Below, in pieces: positions 1 through 7,508 of a stretch of 64,000 nucleotides of DNA (its first letter is position 1; each line of letters begins with the position of its first letter). The position numbers and the translations under genes are program-made. Below the pieces are notes generated by a model. That model ran no database searches. It was not told the DNA's origin and saw only the letters and a program-made list of their open reading frames with translations. This stretch comes from Acidobacteriota bacterium (GTDB lineage: Bacteria; Acidobacteriota; Terriglobia; Acidiferrales; UBA7541), in the NCBI GenBank assembly GCA_003224525.1, contig QHZB01000195.1, forward strand, positions 16,082 to 80,081, written 5' to 3'.

Positions 1-396
1 TTCTTTAGCCAGCCGACGGGCCTTCGGTGACATTTGCGGAGCCGCTTCCACACGCTGTTCTGTCGCTCGCACCGCCGCAGCTGCGCTCGCGCGTTCCGGA
101 CTGCTGGATGCGCGCGCCGCAGGTGCTGCCGTCACGGCCATTGCAGGAGGTTTTTCGCCAGGAGCAACAAGCCACGCGATGGTTTGTCCCACCGGGATCA
201 CCGCTCCCACATCGGCTGTGATCCCCGCAAGAATCCCGTCGCCCGGCGCTTCCACTTCGACGACCGCCTTATCCGTCTCGATTTCGAGCAGCGGCTCTCC
301 CTTAATGACGCGTTCGCCTTCTTTTTTTCGCCAGGCCAGGAGCTTCCCGTTTTCCTGCGCCATTTCGAGCGCAGGCATTACCACACTGATCGCCAT
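1..396 (-). CDS. 2-oxoacid dehydrogenase E2 (dihydrolipoamide acyltransferase), N-terminal part
   Basis: Only the first 132 residues are present; the frame is still open at the left edge of the window. Residues 1-75 form a lipoyl domain with the lipoyl-lysine at Lys43 in the motif ETDKAVVEVEA. An Ala/Pro-rich flexible linker follows (about 85-120), and SPKARRLAKE at 123-132 looks like the start of the peripheral subunit-binding domain. E2 would carry acyl groups from E1 to CoA in a pyruvate, branched-chain or acetoin dehydrogenase complex. It lies 30 bp downstream of the M24 gene and is the last visible gene of the E1 alpha/E1 beta operon, which supports the assignment. The ATG at 396 is the obvious start because the lipoyl domain begins there, although no strong ribosome site precedes it. 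The substrate class cannot be told from this part. Confidence 0.9.
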   Translation of the reverse strand, partial: MAISVVMPALEMAQENGKLLAWRKKEGERVIKGEPLLEIETDKAVVEVEAPGDGILAGITADVGAVIPVGQTIAWLVAPGEKPPAMAVTAAPAARASSSPERASAAAAVRATEQRVEAAPQMSPKARRLAKE

Positions 397-426
397 AGTT
401 TTTTGTCAGGAGCGGGGGACGCGCCT

Positions 427-1773
427 TCAGTCCGTAGCCGCCACTCCTTCAACCTTCGCGCTCGCTGCTACCATCTCTTTCACTCGCCTGCTGGGCGGCG
501 CCTCATTCTCGCGCGTTGTGGAGAGCGGCCCATTCACCGTGAAATAGTGCGCCCCCGCCACCATCAACTGATCTGCCGGAAATCGCGTAATGACTTCATG
601 CCCGGTTTCCGTCACCACAATCTCTTCTTCAATCCGCGCGGCGCTCCATCCGTCCGTCGAGGGCCAGAACGTTTCCAGCGCGAATACCATCCCCGGCTTG
701 ATCTCATGCGAGTGCTCGAGCGACACCATGCGGCTAATCACCGGCTTCTCCCAAATCGCCAGCCCGATCCCGTGTCCGAATTGCAGCGCAAACGCCGCTT
801 CTTCATCCGGAAATCCAAACTCCTCTGCCTTCGGCCACACCGAAGCAATCTCCGCCGTCGTGCGCCCCGGCTGCACCAGCGAAATTGCCGCATCCAAATA
901 CTCGCGGCATCGTTTGTACGCATCGATCATGGCGTGCGGCGCATACCCAATCGTGAAGCACCGGTAGTAGCAAGTCCGGTAGCCCATGTAGGAATGCAAA
1001 ATGTCGTAATAAACCGGATCCCCCGGCCGCAGCACGCGATCGGAAAACACATGTGGATGCGGATTGCACCGCTCACCCGAAATCGCATTCACCGCTTCCA
1101 CATATTCCGAGCCCAGGTCATACAACACTTTGCTCGCCAGCCCCACTGCCTGGTTCTCGCTCATCCCCGGCTTCATCGCCCGATACAACTCGTCGTACGC
1201 CGCGTCCACCATCATCGCGGAGTGATTCAGCAGCGAAATTTCATCCTGCGTCTTGATGACCCGCGCGTCGGACATCAACTGCTGCCCGTCAACAATCTTG
1301 ATTCCCTCTTTTTGCAGCGCGAAAAGAATCGGCGGCTCGACAACGTCGATCCCCAGCGGCTCTTTGTGCAGTCCGCGCTTCTCGAGTTCTACTTTTATTT
1401 TGCGCGCCACGTTTTCCGCGCGCCCCATCTCCGGTGACATCGCCCCGCGCAGCAGCGGAATTCCCGGCCGCGATCGTTCTCCCAGCCACGGGCAATTTTG
1501 CTGATGATGTCTCGCCGCCGATCCAAAATCCCAAAGGATCGGCTCGTCATTCTGCGGCAGCAGCGAAAATCGGCTGATTTTGTCCTGCGCCCACGTCCCG
1601 ATGTGCGTCGCCGTGAGGTAGCGCACATTGTTCATGTCAAAGCACAGCAACGCTCCCATCTCCGATTTCGCCAGCAGCGCTTTCGCCCGCGCCAGGCGTT
1701 CGCGGCGCAAGCGGTCAAAATCAATGCGGTTTTCCCAATCCACCGCCATCGGCCCGTAAGTTTTCAGCGCCAT
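427..1773 (-). CDS. M24-family (Xaa-Pro peptidase/creatinase-like) protein with an altered metal ligand
   Basis: 448 residues, with an N-terminal creatinase-like domain (about 15-160) and a pita-bread M24 domain (about 180-420). Of the five usual metal ligands, Asp257 (YYDILHS), His334 (FGHGIGL), Glu367 (FALETFW) and Glu382 (RIEEE) are visible. The second Asp, expected 11 residues after the first, is Cys268 (GYRTCYYR). Loss of metal ligands is known in creatinase, so this may not be a true dinuclear peptidase. DMSP lyase DddP and creatinase-like C-N hydrolases are alternatives within the fold. I chose the ATG at 1773 over a TTG at 1812 because GAGAGG precedes it and it removes a 16-bp overlap with the E1 beta gene. 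It lies between E1 beta and E2, so it probably releases or processes a substrate for the same pathway (inference). Confidence 0.85.
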   Translation of the reverse strand: MALKTYGPMAVDWENRIDFDRLRRERLARAKALLAKSEMGALLCFDMNNVRYLTATHIGTWAQDKISRFSLLPQNDEPILWDFGSAARHHQQNCPWLGERSRPGIPLLRGAMSPEMGRAENVARKIKVELEKRGLHKEPLGIDVVEPPILFALQKEGIKIVDGQQLMSDARVIKTQDEISLLNHSAMMVDAAYDELYRAMKPGMSENQAVGLASKVLYDLGSEYVEAVNAISGERCNPHPHVFSDRVLRPGDPVYYDILHSYMGYRTCYYRCFTIGYAPHAMIDAYKRCREYLDAAISLVQPGRTTAEIASVWPKAEEFGFPDEEAAFALQFGHGIGLAIWEKPVISRMVSLEHSHEIKPGMVFALETFWPSTDGWSAARIEEEIVVTETGHEVITRFPADQLMVAGAHYFTVNGPLSTTRENEAPPSRRVKEMVAASAKVEGVAATD

Positions 1774-1796
1774 CTCAAACCTCTCATTCCGCGCAA

Positions 1797-2792
1797 TTAC
1801 GCCTTCCCGCAAAGCGCCCGCGCCGCCTCAAATACCGTCTGCTCCGTCGGCACCGTCACATCTTCCAGCGGCGGCGAAAACGGAATCGGCACGTGCATTG
1901 CGCCCATGCGCTTCACCGGAGCTTCCAGGCTGAAGAACGCGCCTTCTGCGATGACCGCTGCGATCTCTCCGGTCACGCCATACCGCCCATATCCTTCATC
2001 AACCACCATCGCTCGCGAAGTCTTCTTCGCCGATTCAATCAGCGTTCTCTCATCCAGCGGCCAGGTCGTCCGCGGATCGATCACTTCCGCGCTCACGCCA
2101 ATCTTTTCCAGCAACTCCGCCGCGCCCAGCGCCACTTGCACCATGCTGCTGGTCGCCACGATCGTAATGTCCTCTCCCTCTCGCTTCACGTCGGCCACAC
2201 CCAACGGAATCGTGTACTCCTCTTCCGGCACCGGCCCCTGCAACTTGTACATCATCTTGTCTTCGAAAAAGACCACCGGGTTCTCGTCGCGAATCGCCGT
2301 CTTCAAAAGCCCCTTCGCATCGTACGGCGTCGACGGCATCACCACTTTCAATCCCGGCACATGGCTCAGCCACGCGTGCAGCGACTGCGAATGCTGCGCC
2401 GCCGAACGCCGCGTCGCCCCCAGCGTCGTCCGCAGCACCATCGGCACTTTCCACGTCCCGCCAGACATGTAGTGCACCTTCGCCGCCTGATTCACCATCT
2501 GGTCCATCGTTAGAGTCAGGAAGTCGCCGAACATGATGTCCACCACTGGCCGCAACCCAGTCATCGCTGCCCCGACTCCCATGCCCGTGAAACCCGCCTC
2601 CGAAATCGGCGTATCCATCACGCGTTCCGCGCCGAATTCCTCCACCAGGCCCGACAACACTTTAAACGGCGTCCCCGCTTCCGCAACGTCCTCGCCGAAA
2701 ATGCACACGCGCGAATCGCGGCGCATCTCTTCCGCAAGCGCTTCGCGGACTGCTTGTGCAAACGTCAGCTCTCTCGTCGCCACTTCAGGCAT
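1797..2792 (-). CDS. 2-oxoacid dehydrogenase E1 component, beta subunit
   Basis: 331 residues, the usual length of PdhB/AcoB/BkdA2-type beta subunits. The N-terminal half has the transketolase pyrimidine-binding fold (IFGEDVAEAGTPFKV at about 31-45; TPISEAGFTGMGVGAAM at about 61-77). The C-terminal half is the transketolase C-terminal domain that binds E2 (DPRTTWPLDERTL near 240). With the alpha subunit it would form the thiamine-diphosphate-dependent heterotetramer that decarboxylates a 2-oxoacid and acylates the lipoyl group of E2. The gene overlaps the alpha gene by 8 bp, so translational coupling is likely. Sequence alone does not separate pyruvate, acetoin and branched-chain substrates; the adjacent hydroxyisobutyrate-dehydrogenase-like gene and aldehyde dehydrogenase hint at a special carbon source rather than central metabolism. 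Confidence 0.93.
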   Translation of the reverse strand: MPEVATRELTFAQAVREALAEEMRRDSRVCIFGEDVAEAGTPFKVLSGLVEEFGAERVMDTPISEAGFTGMGVGAAMTGLRPVVDIMFGDFLTLTMDQMVNQAAKVHYMSGGTWKVPMVLRTTLGATRRSAAQHSQSLHAWLSHVPGLKVVMPSTPYDAKGLLKTAIRDENPVVFFEDKMMYKLQGPVPEEEYTIPLGVADVKREGEDITIVATSSMVQVALGAAELLEKIGVSAEVIDPRTTWPLDERTLIESAKKTSRAMVVDEGYGRYGVTGEIAAVIAEGAFFSLEAPVKRMGAMHVPIPFSPPLEDVTVPTEQTVFEAARALCGKA

Positions 2793-3783
2793 AAACGTCC
2801 TGATCCACCTGGTCTACCGCCGGGTACGGCGCGGCAATCGCAAACTCCACCGCCGCCTTCATTTCCGCCCGCACTTCTTCCTGGATTTGCTTGAGCTTTC
2901 CTTGGTCCGAAAATTTTTGCTCAACCAGCCATTGCGAGAAGTTCTTGATGGGGTCCCGTTTCGTCTTCCATTCCTGCTCTTCTTGTTTCGAACGGTAATA
3001 TTCGCGGTTGATGTCCCCCACGTGGTGTCCCGTGTAGCGATACGTTTCGCAAACCAGAAACGCCGGCCCTTCGCCCTTCCGCGCCCGCTCCACCAGCCGG
3101 TGCGCCGTCGCGTACACCGCTCGCACATCTTGCCCGTCCACGCTTTCTGCCTGCACTCCAAACGCAGTTCCGCGCGCCAGGATGTCACCCGCCGTTGTCT
3201 CCGAATAATGCGTATATTCCGTATAAAGATTGTTCTCGCAGACGTAGATCACCGGCAATCTCCACAGCGCCGCCAGGTTCATCACCTCGTAAAGCACGCC
3301 CTGTCCGAGCGCTCCTTCGCCAAAAAAGCACACTGCTACTTTTCCCGTGCCCAGTCGCTTCGACGAAAGTGCCGCTCCCGTGGCGATTCCCGCGCTTCCT
3401 CCCACGATTGCATTCGCCCCCAGGTTGCCGGTCGCGGGATCGGCAATGTGCATGGATCCCCCTTTGCCACGGCAATACCCCGCTTCTTTTCCGAGCAGCT
3501 CCGCAAACATGCGGTCCGGTGAAGCGCCCTTCGCAACGCAGTGACCGTGCCCCCGGTGCGTGCTGGTAATGTAGTCGTCCCGGCGCAGCGCTTCGCAAAT
3601 CCCCACCGCCACCGCTTCTTCGCCAATGTAAAGGTGCGCCAGCCCCGGCATCAGCGCCCGCGTATAAAGTTCGTTCACCTGTTGTTCGAACTCCCGGATC
3701 ATCACCATCCGCCGGTACATGCGCATCCACTGCTCGGTTTTGACTTCCGCTTTGGTCTTGGATTGATCCGTTGCAATTGTCAT
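2785..3783 (-). CDS. 2-oxoacid dehydrogenase E1 component, alpha subunit
   Basis: 332 residues of the thiamine-diphosphate-dependent E1 alpha family (PdhA/AcoA-like). Visible hallmarks are STHRGHGHCVAKG (about 75-87), the AcoA/PdhA signature GKGGSMHI (about 105-112) and the cofactor loop GEGALGQG...VCENN (about 155-185). In this loop the usual GDG is GEG, so the Mg-binding Asp is a Glu, a conservative but uncommon change. The TGA of the upstream reductase gene overlaps this ATG (ATGA at 3780-3783), and this gene overlaps E1 beta by 8 bp; the operon is tightly coupled. Substrate specificity is unresolved. Family membership is clear from the sequence. Confidence 0.93.
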   Translation of the reverse strand: MTIATDQSKTKAEVKTEQWMRMYRRMVMIREFEQQVNELYTRALMPGLAHLYIGEEAVAVGICEALRRDDYITSTHRGHGHCVAKGASPDRMFAELLGKEAGYCRGKGGSMHIADPATGNLGANAIVGGSAGIATGAALSSKRLGTGKVAVCFFGEGALGQGVLYEVMNLAALWRLPVIYVCENNLYTEYTHYSETTAGDILARGTAFGVQAESVDGQDVRAVYATAHRLVERARKGEGPAFLVCETYRYTGHHVGDINREYYRSKQEEQEWKTKRDPIKNFSQWLVEQKFSDQGKLKQIQEEVRAEMKAAVEFAIAAPYPAVDQVDQDVYA

Positions 3784-4661
3784 GGCCTCACTCCGGACAT
3801 CTGCGCCAAAACATTGAACACCACGGCAAAATCCTTCTCCTCGAGCCCCAGTCCGCGCGCCGCCGTCAGGAACTCGTTCGTGACCGCCGTCGTCGGCATG
3901 GGCACATCCAGTTGCCGCCCCAGCTCCAATGCCAAGTTCATGTCTTTCTGCATCATGTTAACGTTGAACCACGCCTCTTCCGGCTTCTTCAAAATAAACG
4001 GGCCCCGATACTGGACCATCGGCGACGCAATCACGCTGTGCGTTAGCACATCCACGGCGATTTCCCGCGCAATCCCGCTCTTTTCCGCCAGCAGCACTCC
4101 CTCGGAAAACGCCAGCATCTGCACGGCGAGGCTCAGGTTCGTCCCGATCTTCATCACCAGCGCCAAACCGTTGTCCCCTACGTAGGTGACCTTCGGCCCG
4201 ATATCCAGCAGTAGCGGCTTCACTTTTTCAAATGTCTCTTTCCGCCCGCCCGCCATCACCGAAAGCTTTCCCTCTTGCAGCGTGATCACGCTCCCGGAAA
4301 CCGGCGAGTCCACCATGTCGCCGCCCTTTTCTCGCACCTTGCCGGCAATCTCCCGGCTGTATGCCGGGCTCACCGTGCTCATGTCCACGAAAATCTTGCC
4401 CGGCGTCACTCCTGCCAGCATTCCGTCAGGCCCATTCATTACCGCTCCCAGCGCCGCGGAATTCGTAACCATGGAAAAGGTAACCTCCGCCGCTGCCACC
4501 ACCGCGCGCGGCGAGTCCGCCCACTTCATCCCTTTCTTGATGAGCCACTCCGCTTTCGAACGCGTACGGTTGTAGCCCCTAACGCTGTGGCCCTTGCCGA
4601 GCAGCCGGTTCACCATTTCGCCGCCCATTACGCCAAGCCCGACAAATCCAAGATTCGCCAT
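3780..4661 (-). CDS. NAD(P)-dependent beta-hydroxyacid dehydrogenase (3-hydroxyisobutyrate dehydrogenase family)
   Basis: 293 residues, the normal family length. The N-terminal Rossmann fold starts immediately with GFVGLGVMGG (residues 5-14), a GxGxxG dinucleotide site. Family signatures are DSPVSGS (about 118-124) for substrate binding and KIGTNL (about 171-176), which holds the catalytic lysine. The C-terminal half is the all-helical domain. It would oxidise a 2- or 3-hydroxyacid, or reduce the matching semialdehyde, with NAD(P). It is the first gene of the reductase-E1 alpha-E1 beta-M24-E2 operon and overlaps E1 alpha by 4 bp. The exact substrate (3-hydroxyisobutyrate, tartronate semialdehyde, glyoxylate and others) cannot be read from these motifs. 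Confidence 0.88.
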   Translation of the reverse strand: MANLGFVGLGVMGGEMVNRLLGKGHSVRGYNRTRSKAEWLIKKGMKWADSPRAVVAAAEVTFSMVTNSAALGAVMNGPDGMLAGVTPGKIFVDMSTVSPAYSREIAGKVREKGGDMVDSPVSGSVITLQEGKLSVMAGGRKETFEKVKPLLLDIGPKVTYVGDNGLALVMKIGTNLSLAVQMLAFSEGVLLAEKSGIAREIAVDVLTHSVIASPMVQYRGPFILKKPEEAWFNVNMMQKDMNLALELGRQLDVPMPTTAVTNEFLTAARGLGLEEKDFAVVFNVLAQMSGVRP

Positions 4662-4959
4662 GAATCCTTTTTCTCCTCGCTACAGGCGGCTTCAAAATCC
4701 TTTCTACGCTTCTCTGCCCTTCTCGTGCCTTGCGCCGCGCTTGAGCGCGGCCTTCTCATGGACTCGGGCCAATCAAGCCCGGCATCTCAGAGAATGGAGA
4801 GAGAACTCAAGTTGGCACACTTCTTTTCTTCCCTGCCAAAAACTTAGATCTCACAATTGACAGCCCTGCCGGGACGCAAACTCGGCAAATAACCAATCAC
4901 CATTTGAATCTTTTTTCTTCTCCGACTAAAAATTCAAAACTAATGACTTACAACTGTTC
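4662..4959. other. Intergenic region between GntR gene and the operon, with two hairpins
   Basis: No gene is visible. Two short hairpins lie close together: a 7-bp perfect stem with a TTGA loop at 4734-4751 (GCCGCGC/GCGCGGC) and a 5-bp stem at 4765-4781 (CGGGC/GCCCG). They could form the 3' end of the GntR transcript or the leader of the operon that starts at 4661. Neither has a clear U-run on the minus strand, so I do not call an intrinsic terminator. No copy of the TGGTAC palindrome found upstream of the regulator is present here. Confidence 0.4.
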
Positions 4960-5691
4960 TTAGGATTCCTGCCCGCCCGTCGCCCGCCGCGAATCCTCTC
5001 GCACTTGCCGCAGGTGCGCCTTCATCGCGTCTCGCGCCCCTAGCGGATCGCGGTGCTCAATTGCCTCCAGGATCCTCTTGTGGTGATACTGCCCGCGCTC
5101 CGGGCCGCCTTCCACGTGGAAGATTCCCATCCGCTGTTCGCGCAGCAGCCCCACAATCGAATCGATCAACGAAAGAATTAGGGGATTGGCGGCGGCTTCC
5201 GCGAGAGCTAGGTGAAAATCCAGGTCGGCCTCAATGAATGCATCCGGGTCCTTGCGCGCGGTGTCCATCACCGCGATTTCTTCCCGCATCGAAACAAGAT
5301 CTTCGTCGTCGACGCGAGTTGCGGCCAGCGCGGCAATCTCGGGCTCCAGGATTTCGCGTACTTCTGCCAGAAACGCAGACCCCTCGGGCTGCCCAATCTT
5401 TAGCATGCGGTCCAGCGACTGCCGCATGGAATACGAAGTGCCATCGGTGACAAACGTTCCGCGGCCCGGATAGGCTTCCACCAGCCCCTTTTCATGCAGC
5501 GCCTTCACCGCTTCGCGAACCGCGGTCCGGCTGACGCCAAATTGTTGAGCCAACTCCCGTTCCGGGGGAAGTTGGTCCCCGGGTTTCATCGCTCCCTTGT
5601 GGATGGATTCCTCGACCTGCTGCACGATCTGTTCATACAAACGAGAAGAACGTACGATCTTGTACATGACATCCTCGTCGAAAGAAGTCAT
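4960..5691 (-). CDS. FadR/GntR-family transcriptional regulator
   Basis: 243 residues from the ATG at 5691. The N-terminal winged helix-turn-helix is clear: KPGDQLPPERELAQQFGVSR followed by AVREAVKALHEKGLV and the wing GRGTFV. A FadR C-terminal (FCD) all-helical ligand domain follows (about 95-235), with ADLDFHLALAEAAANP and a His pair (YHHKR) typical of metal/carboxylate-binding FCD domains. An alternative ATG at 5667 has GAGG upstream. FCD regulators usually sense small carboxylic acids, which fits the dehydrogenase genes on both sides. A perfect palindrome at 5698-5722 ends 7 bp before the start, so autoregulation is likely (inference). It is probably the local regulator of the aldehyde dehydrogenase and of the operon starting at 4661. 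Confidence 0.9.
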   Translation of the reverse strand: MTSFDEDVMYKIVRSSRLYEQIVQQVEESIHKGAMKPGDQLPPERELAQQFGVSRTAVREAVKALHEKGLVEAYPGRGTFVTDGTSYSMRQSLDRMLKIGQPEGSAFLAEVREILEPEIAALAATRVDDEDLVSMREEIAVMDTARKDPDAFIEADLDFHLALAEAAANPLILSLIDSIVGLLREQRMGIFHVEGGPERGQYHHKRILEAIEHRDPLGARDAMKAHLRQVREDSRRATGGQES

Positions 5692-5697
5692 TTCGCT

Positions 5698-5722
5698 CTT
5701 TGGTACGACCGCCGTACCAAAG
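5698..5722. promoter_or_regulatory. Perfect 25-bp palindrome, probable GntR operator
   Basis: CTTTGGTACG, a 5-bp spacer, then CGTACCAAAG: a perfect 10-bp inverted repeat. It covers the leader and ribosome-site region of the GntR gene (start 5691). FadR-family regulators bind short palindromes of TGGT...ACCA type, so this is the best operator candidate and suggests autorepression. A degenerate copy with the same half-site spacing lies at 7422-7439. Confidence 0.75.
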
Positions 5723-5822
5723 TAAACTCGCCTAAGTCCAGTTGTTTGACGTGGGGGACTCGTCACTGTCTGGTTGAGTTGTCGGACCAATCTACCACCC
5801 CATCCTCCATTTCGCAAACCAC

Positions 5823-7196
5823 TTAGGAGGCCTCCTCAATCCATACCGTCTTGATGTTCGCGAACTCGCGGATTCCATGGACCCCCAGTTCTCGCCCGTG
5901 TCCCGACCACTTAACTCCCCCGAAGGGCATACGAGGATCGGAAGCCACCATGCGGTTTATGAATACCATTCCGGATTCCAGATCGTTGACGAAGCGCTCG
6001 CGTTCATTCCTATCGTTCGTCCAGGCACTGGCCCCCAATCCAAACCGGCTGTCGTTCGCGATTCGAATCGCGTCATCCAGGTCTGTAGCCCGGAACACGC
6101 TCGCCACCGGACCAAATAGTTCTTCCTTGTGTGCCGGTGAGCCCTTCGGAATATTTGTCAGCACCGTGGGAGCATAAAAATTCCCTGGACGATCCAGCGG
6201 TTTGCCCCCGGTCAAGACCTTCGCACCTGCCTCGACCGTCTTCTTCACATCGCGGTCCAGATCGGCCAGGCCCTCCGCCGTTGAGAGTGGTCCGAGTTCC
6301 GTCATTTCGTCAAAAGGATCTCCTACTTTCAATGCGGTCATCTTTTCTGCGAATACCCGTTCGAATCGGTCCGCGATGGATTCGGCCACTATGAAGCGCT
6401 TGGCGGCGATGCAAGATTGTCCGTTGTTGAATATCCGCGCCTTCACCGCCGTGGCCGCCGCCACCTCCAGATTCGCGCTCGGCATTACGATAAAGGGATC
6501 GCTGCCTCCGAGCTCCAGCACCACCTTCTTGATTCTTTTCGCGGCGCCGATTCCCACCTCAATTCCTGCTCCTTCGCTCCCTGTCAATGTGGCCGCCATT
6601 ACGCGCGGATCTCCCAGGATTTTGTCCACTTTTTCTGAGCCCACCAGAAGTGTTTGGAAAGCTCCGTCGGGAAACCCGGCCCTCCGGAAGACGCCCTCAA
6701 TCGCTAACGCGCACTGCGGAACGATCGACGCGTGCTTCAGAAGGCCGACGTTCCCGGCCATCAACGCCGGCGCGGCGAATCGCAGCACTTGCCAAAACGG
6801 AAAATTCCAAGGCATGACCGCTAGAACGGCCCCAAGCGGCTGGTATCGGATGTAACTCCGGCTCGCGGTCGTCTCCACTATTTCGTCAGCCAGAAAACGC
6901 TCCGCGTTTTCCGCATAGTAGCGGCAGACCCACGCGCATTTCGCTGCTTCATCGACCGCGGAACGGAACGTCTTGCCCATTTCGGTCGTCATCATTTTGG
7001 CAAAAGTCTCTTTTTCGCCGTCCAGGATTGCTGCCGCCTTCAGCATCTTCTGGGCGCGTTCAGCGAATGGCACTCTTCGGTAGCTCAGAAACGTATCCGC
7101 TGCCTTTTGAAGTCTTACTTCAATCTGTGCATCCGATAGCGACTCGAATGTCTTCACCACTTGACCGGTCGCGGGATTGATAGTTGCAATTGCCAT
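5823..7196 (-). CDS. NAD(P)-dependent aldehyde dehydrogenase (succinate-semialdehyde dehydrogenase type)
   Basis: 457 residues, the length of the Sad/GabD-like short ALDH group. Visible are the substrate-tunnel motif MPWNFPFWQVLRFAAPAL, the general-base Glu in LELGGSDPF, the catalytic Cys in NNGQSCIAAKRF, and the C-terminal MPFGGVKWSGHGRELG. I chose the ATG at 7196 because AGGGAGA lies 6 bp upstream and the family begins with AIATINPATG; longer upstream starts lack homologous sequence. It would oxidise a semialdehyde to the acid. It is followed on the same strand by the GntR gene, and its promoter faces the plus-strand gene at 7509 across a region with a likely operator. The substrate is unknown. 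Confidence 0.9.
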   Translation of the reverse strand: MAIATINPATGQVVKTFESLSDAQIEVRLQKAADTFLSYRRVPFAERAQKMLKAAAILDGEKETFAKMMTTEMGKTFRSAVDEAAKCAWVCRYYAENAERFLADEIVETTASRSYIRYQPLGAVLAVMPWNFPFWQVLRFAAPALMAGNVGLLKHASIVPQCALAIEGVFRRAGFPDGAFQTLLVGSEKVDKILGDPRVMAATLTGSEGAGIEVGIGAAKRIKKVVLELGGSDPFIVMPSANLEVAAATAVKARIFNNGQSCIAAKRFIVAESIADRFERVFAEKMTALKVGDPFDEMTELGPLSTAEGLADLDRDVKKTVEAGAKVLTGGKPLDRPGNFYAPTVLTNIPKGSPAHKEELFGPVASVFRATDLDDAIRIANDSRFGLGASAWTNDRNERERFVNDLESGMVFINRMVASDPRMPFGGVKWSGHGRELGVHGIREFANIKTVWIEEAS

Positions 7197-7400
7197 TTCG
7201 GTTCTCCCTCTGAAATCCTTCTCTGGCCCTGTGCCTAGAGAGATCTCTGCCGGTGTACGGCTCTGCAGTTTGTCGTTCGAACGATTGCGAAGCGATGAGC
7301 GGCCATGGCCGAAAGTCTCTCGTTTTGGTCCAACCACTATACCCGAACACTTTTTCGCAAATCATACTAACTGCAACCATCTCCAATCCATAGAATATTC

Positions 7401-7441
7401 TTGACAGCCTTTGTTTACGAATGGTACAGCGGTCCTACCTT
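7401..7441 (+). promoter_or_regulatory. Putative promoter overlapped by a second GntR-like operator
   Basis: A consensus -35 element TTGACA is at 7401-7406. A TGGTAC-N8-TACC inverted repeat at 7422-7439 covers the expected -10 position (weak TACAGC at 7425-7430). The distance between the TGGTAC and TACC half-sites equals that in the perfect palindrome at 5698-5722, but outer bases differ. This would place the plus-strand genes from 7509, and perhaps the divergent aldehyde dehydrogenase, under the same regulator. The -10 match is poor, so the promoter call is tentative. Confidence 0.45.
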
Positions 7442-7508
7442 TTGGATGTCATGGCCTCGATCGCAAGCACTGCGAGCCAAGAGTTTATGGCCCAAGGAGC
7501 CGCCAAAG

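Noticed and set aside
34-1437. Plus-strand open frame of 467 codons opposite E2 and M24
   Set aside because: Low-complexity, Arg/His-rich antisense reading without domains; the minus-strand genes have clear family motifs.
4734-4781. Hairpins as intrinsic terminator of the GntR gene
   Set aside because: No U-run follows on the minus strand.
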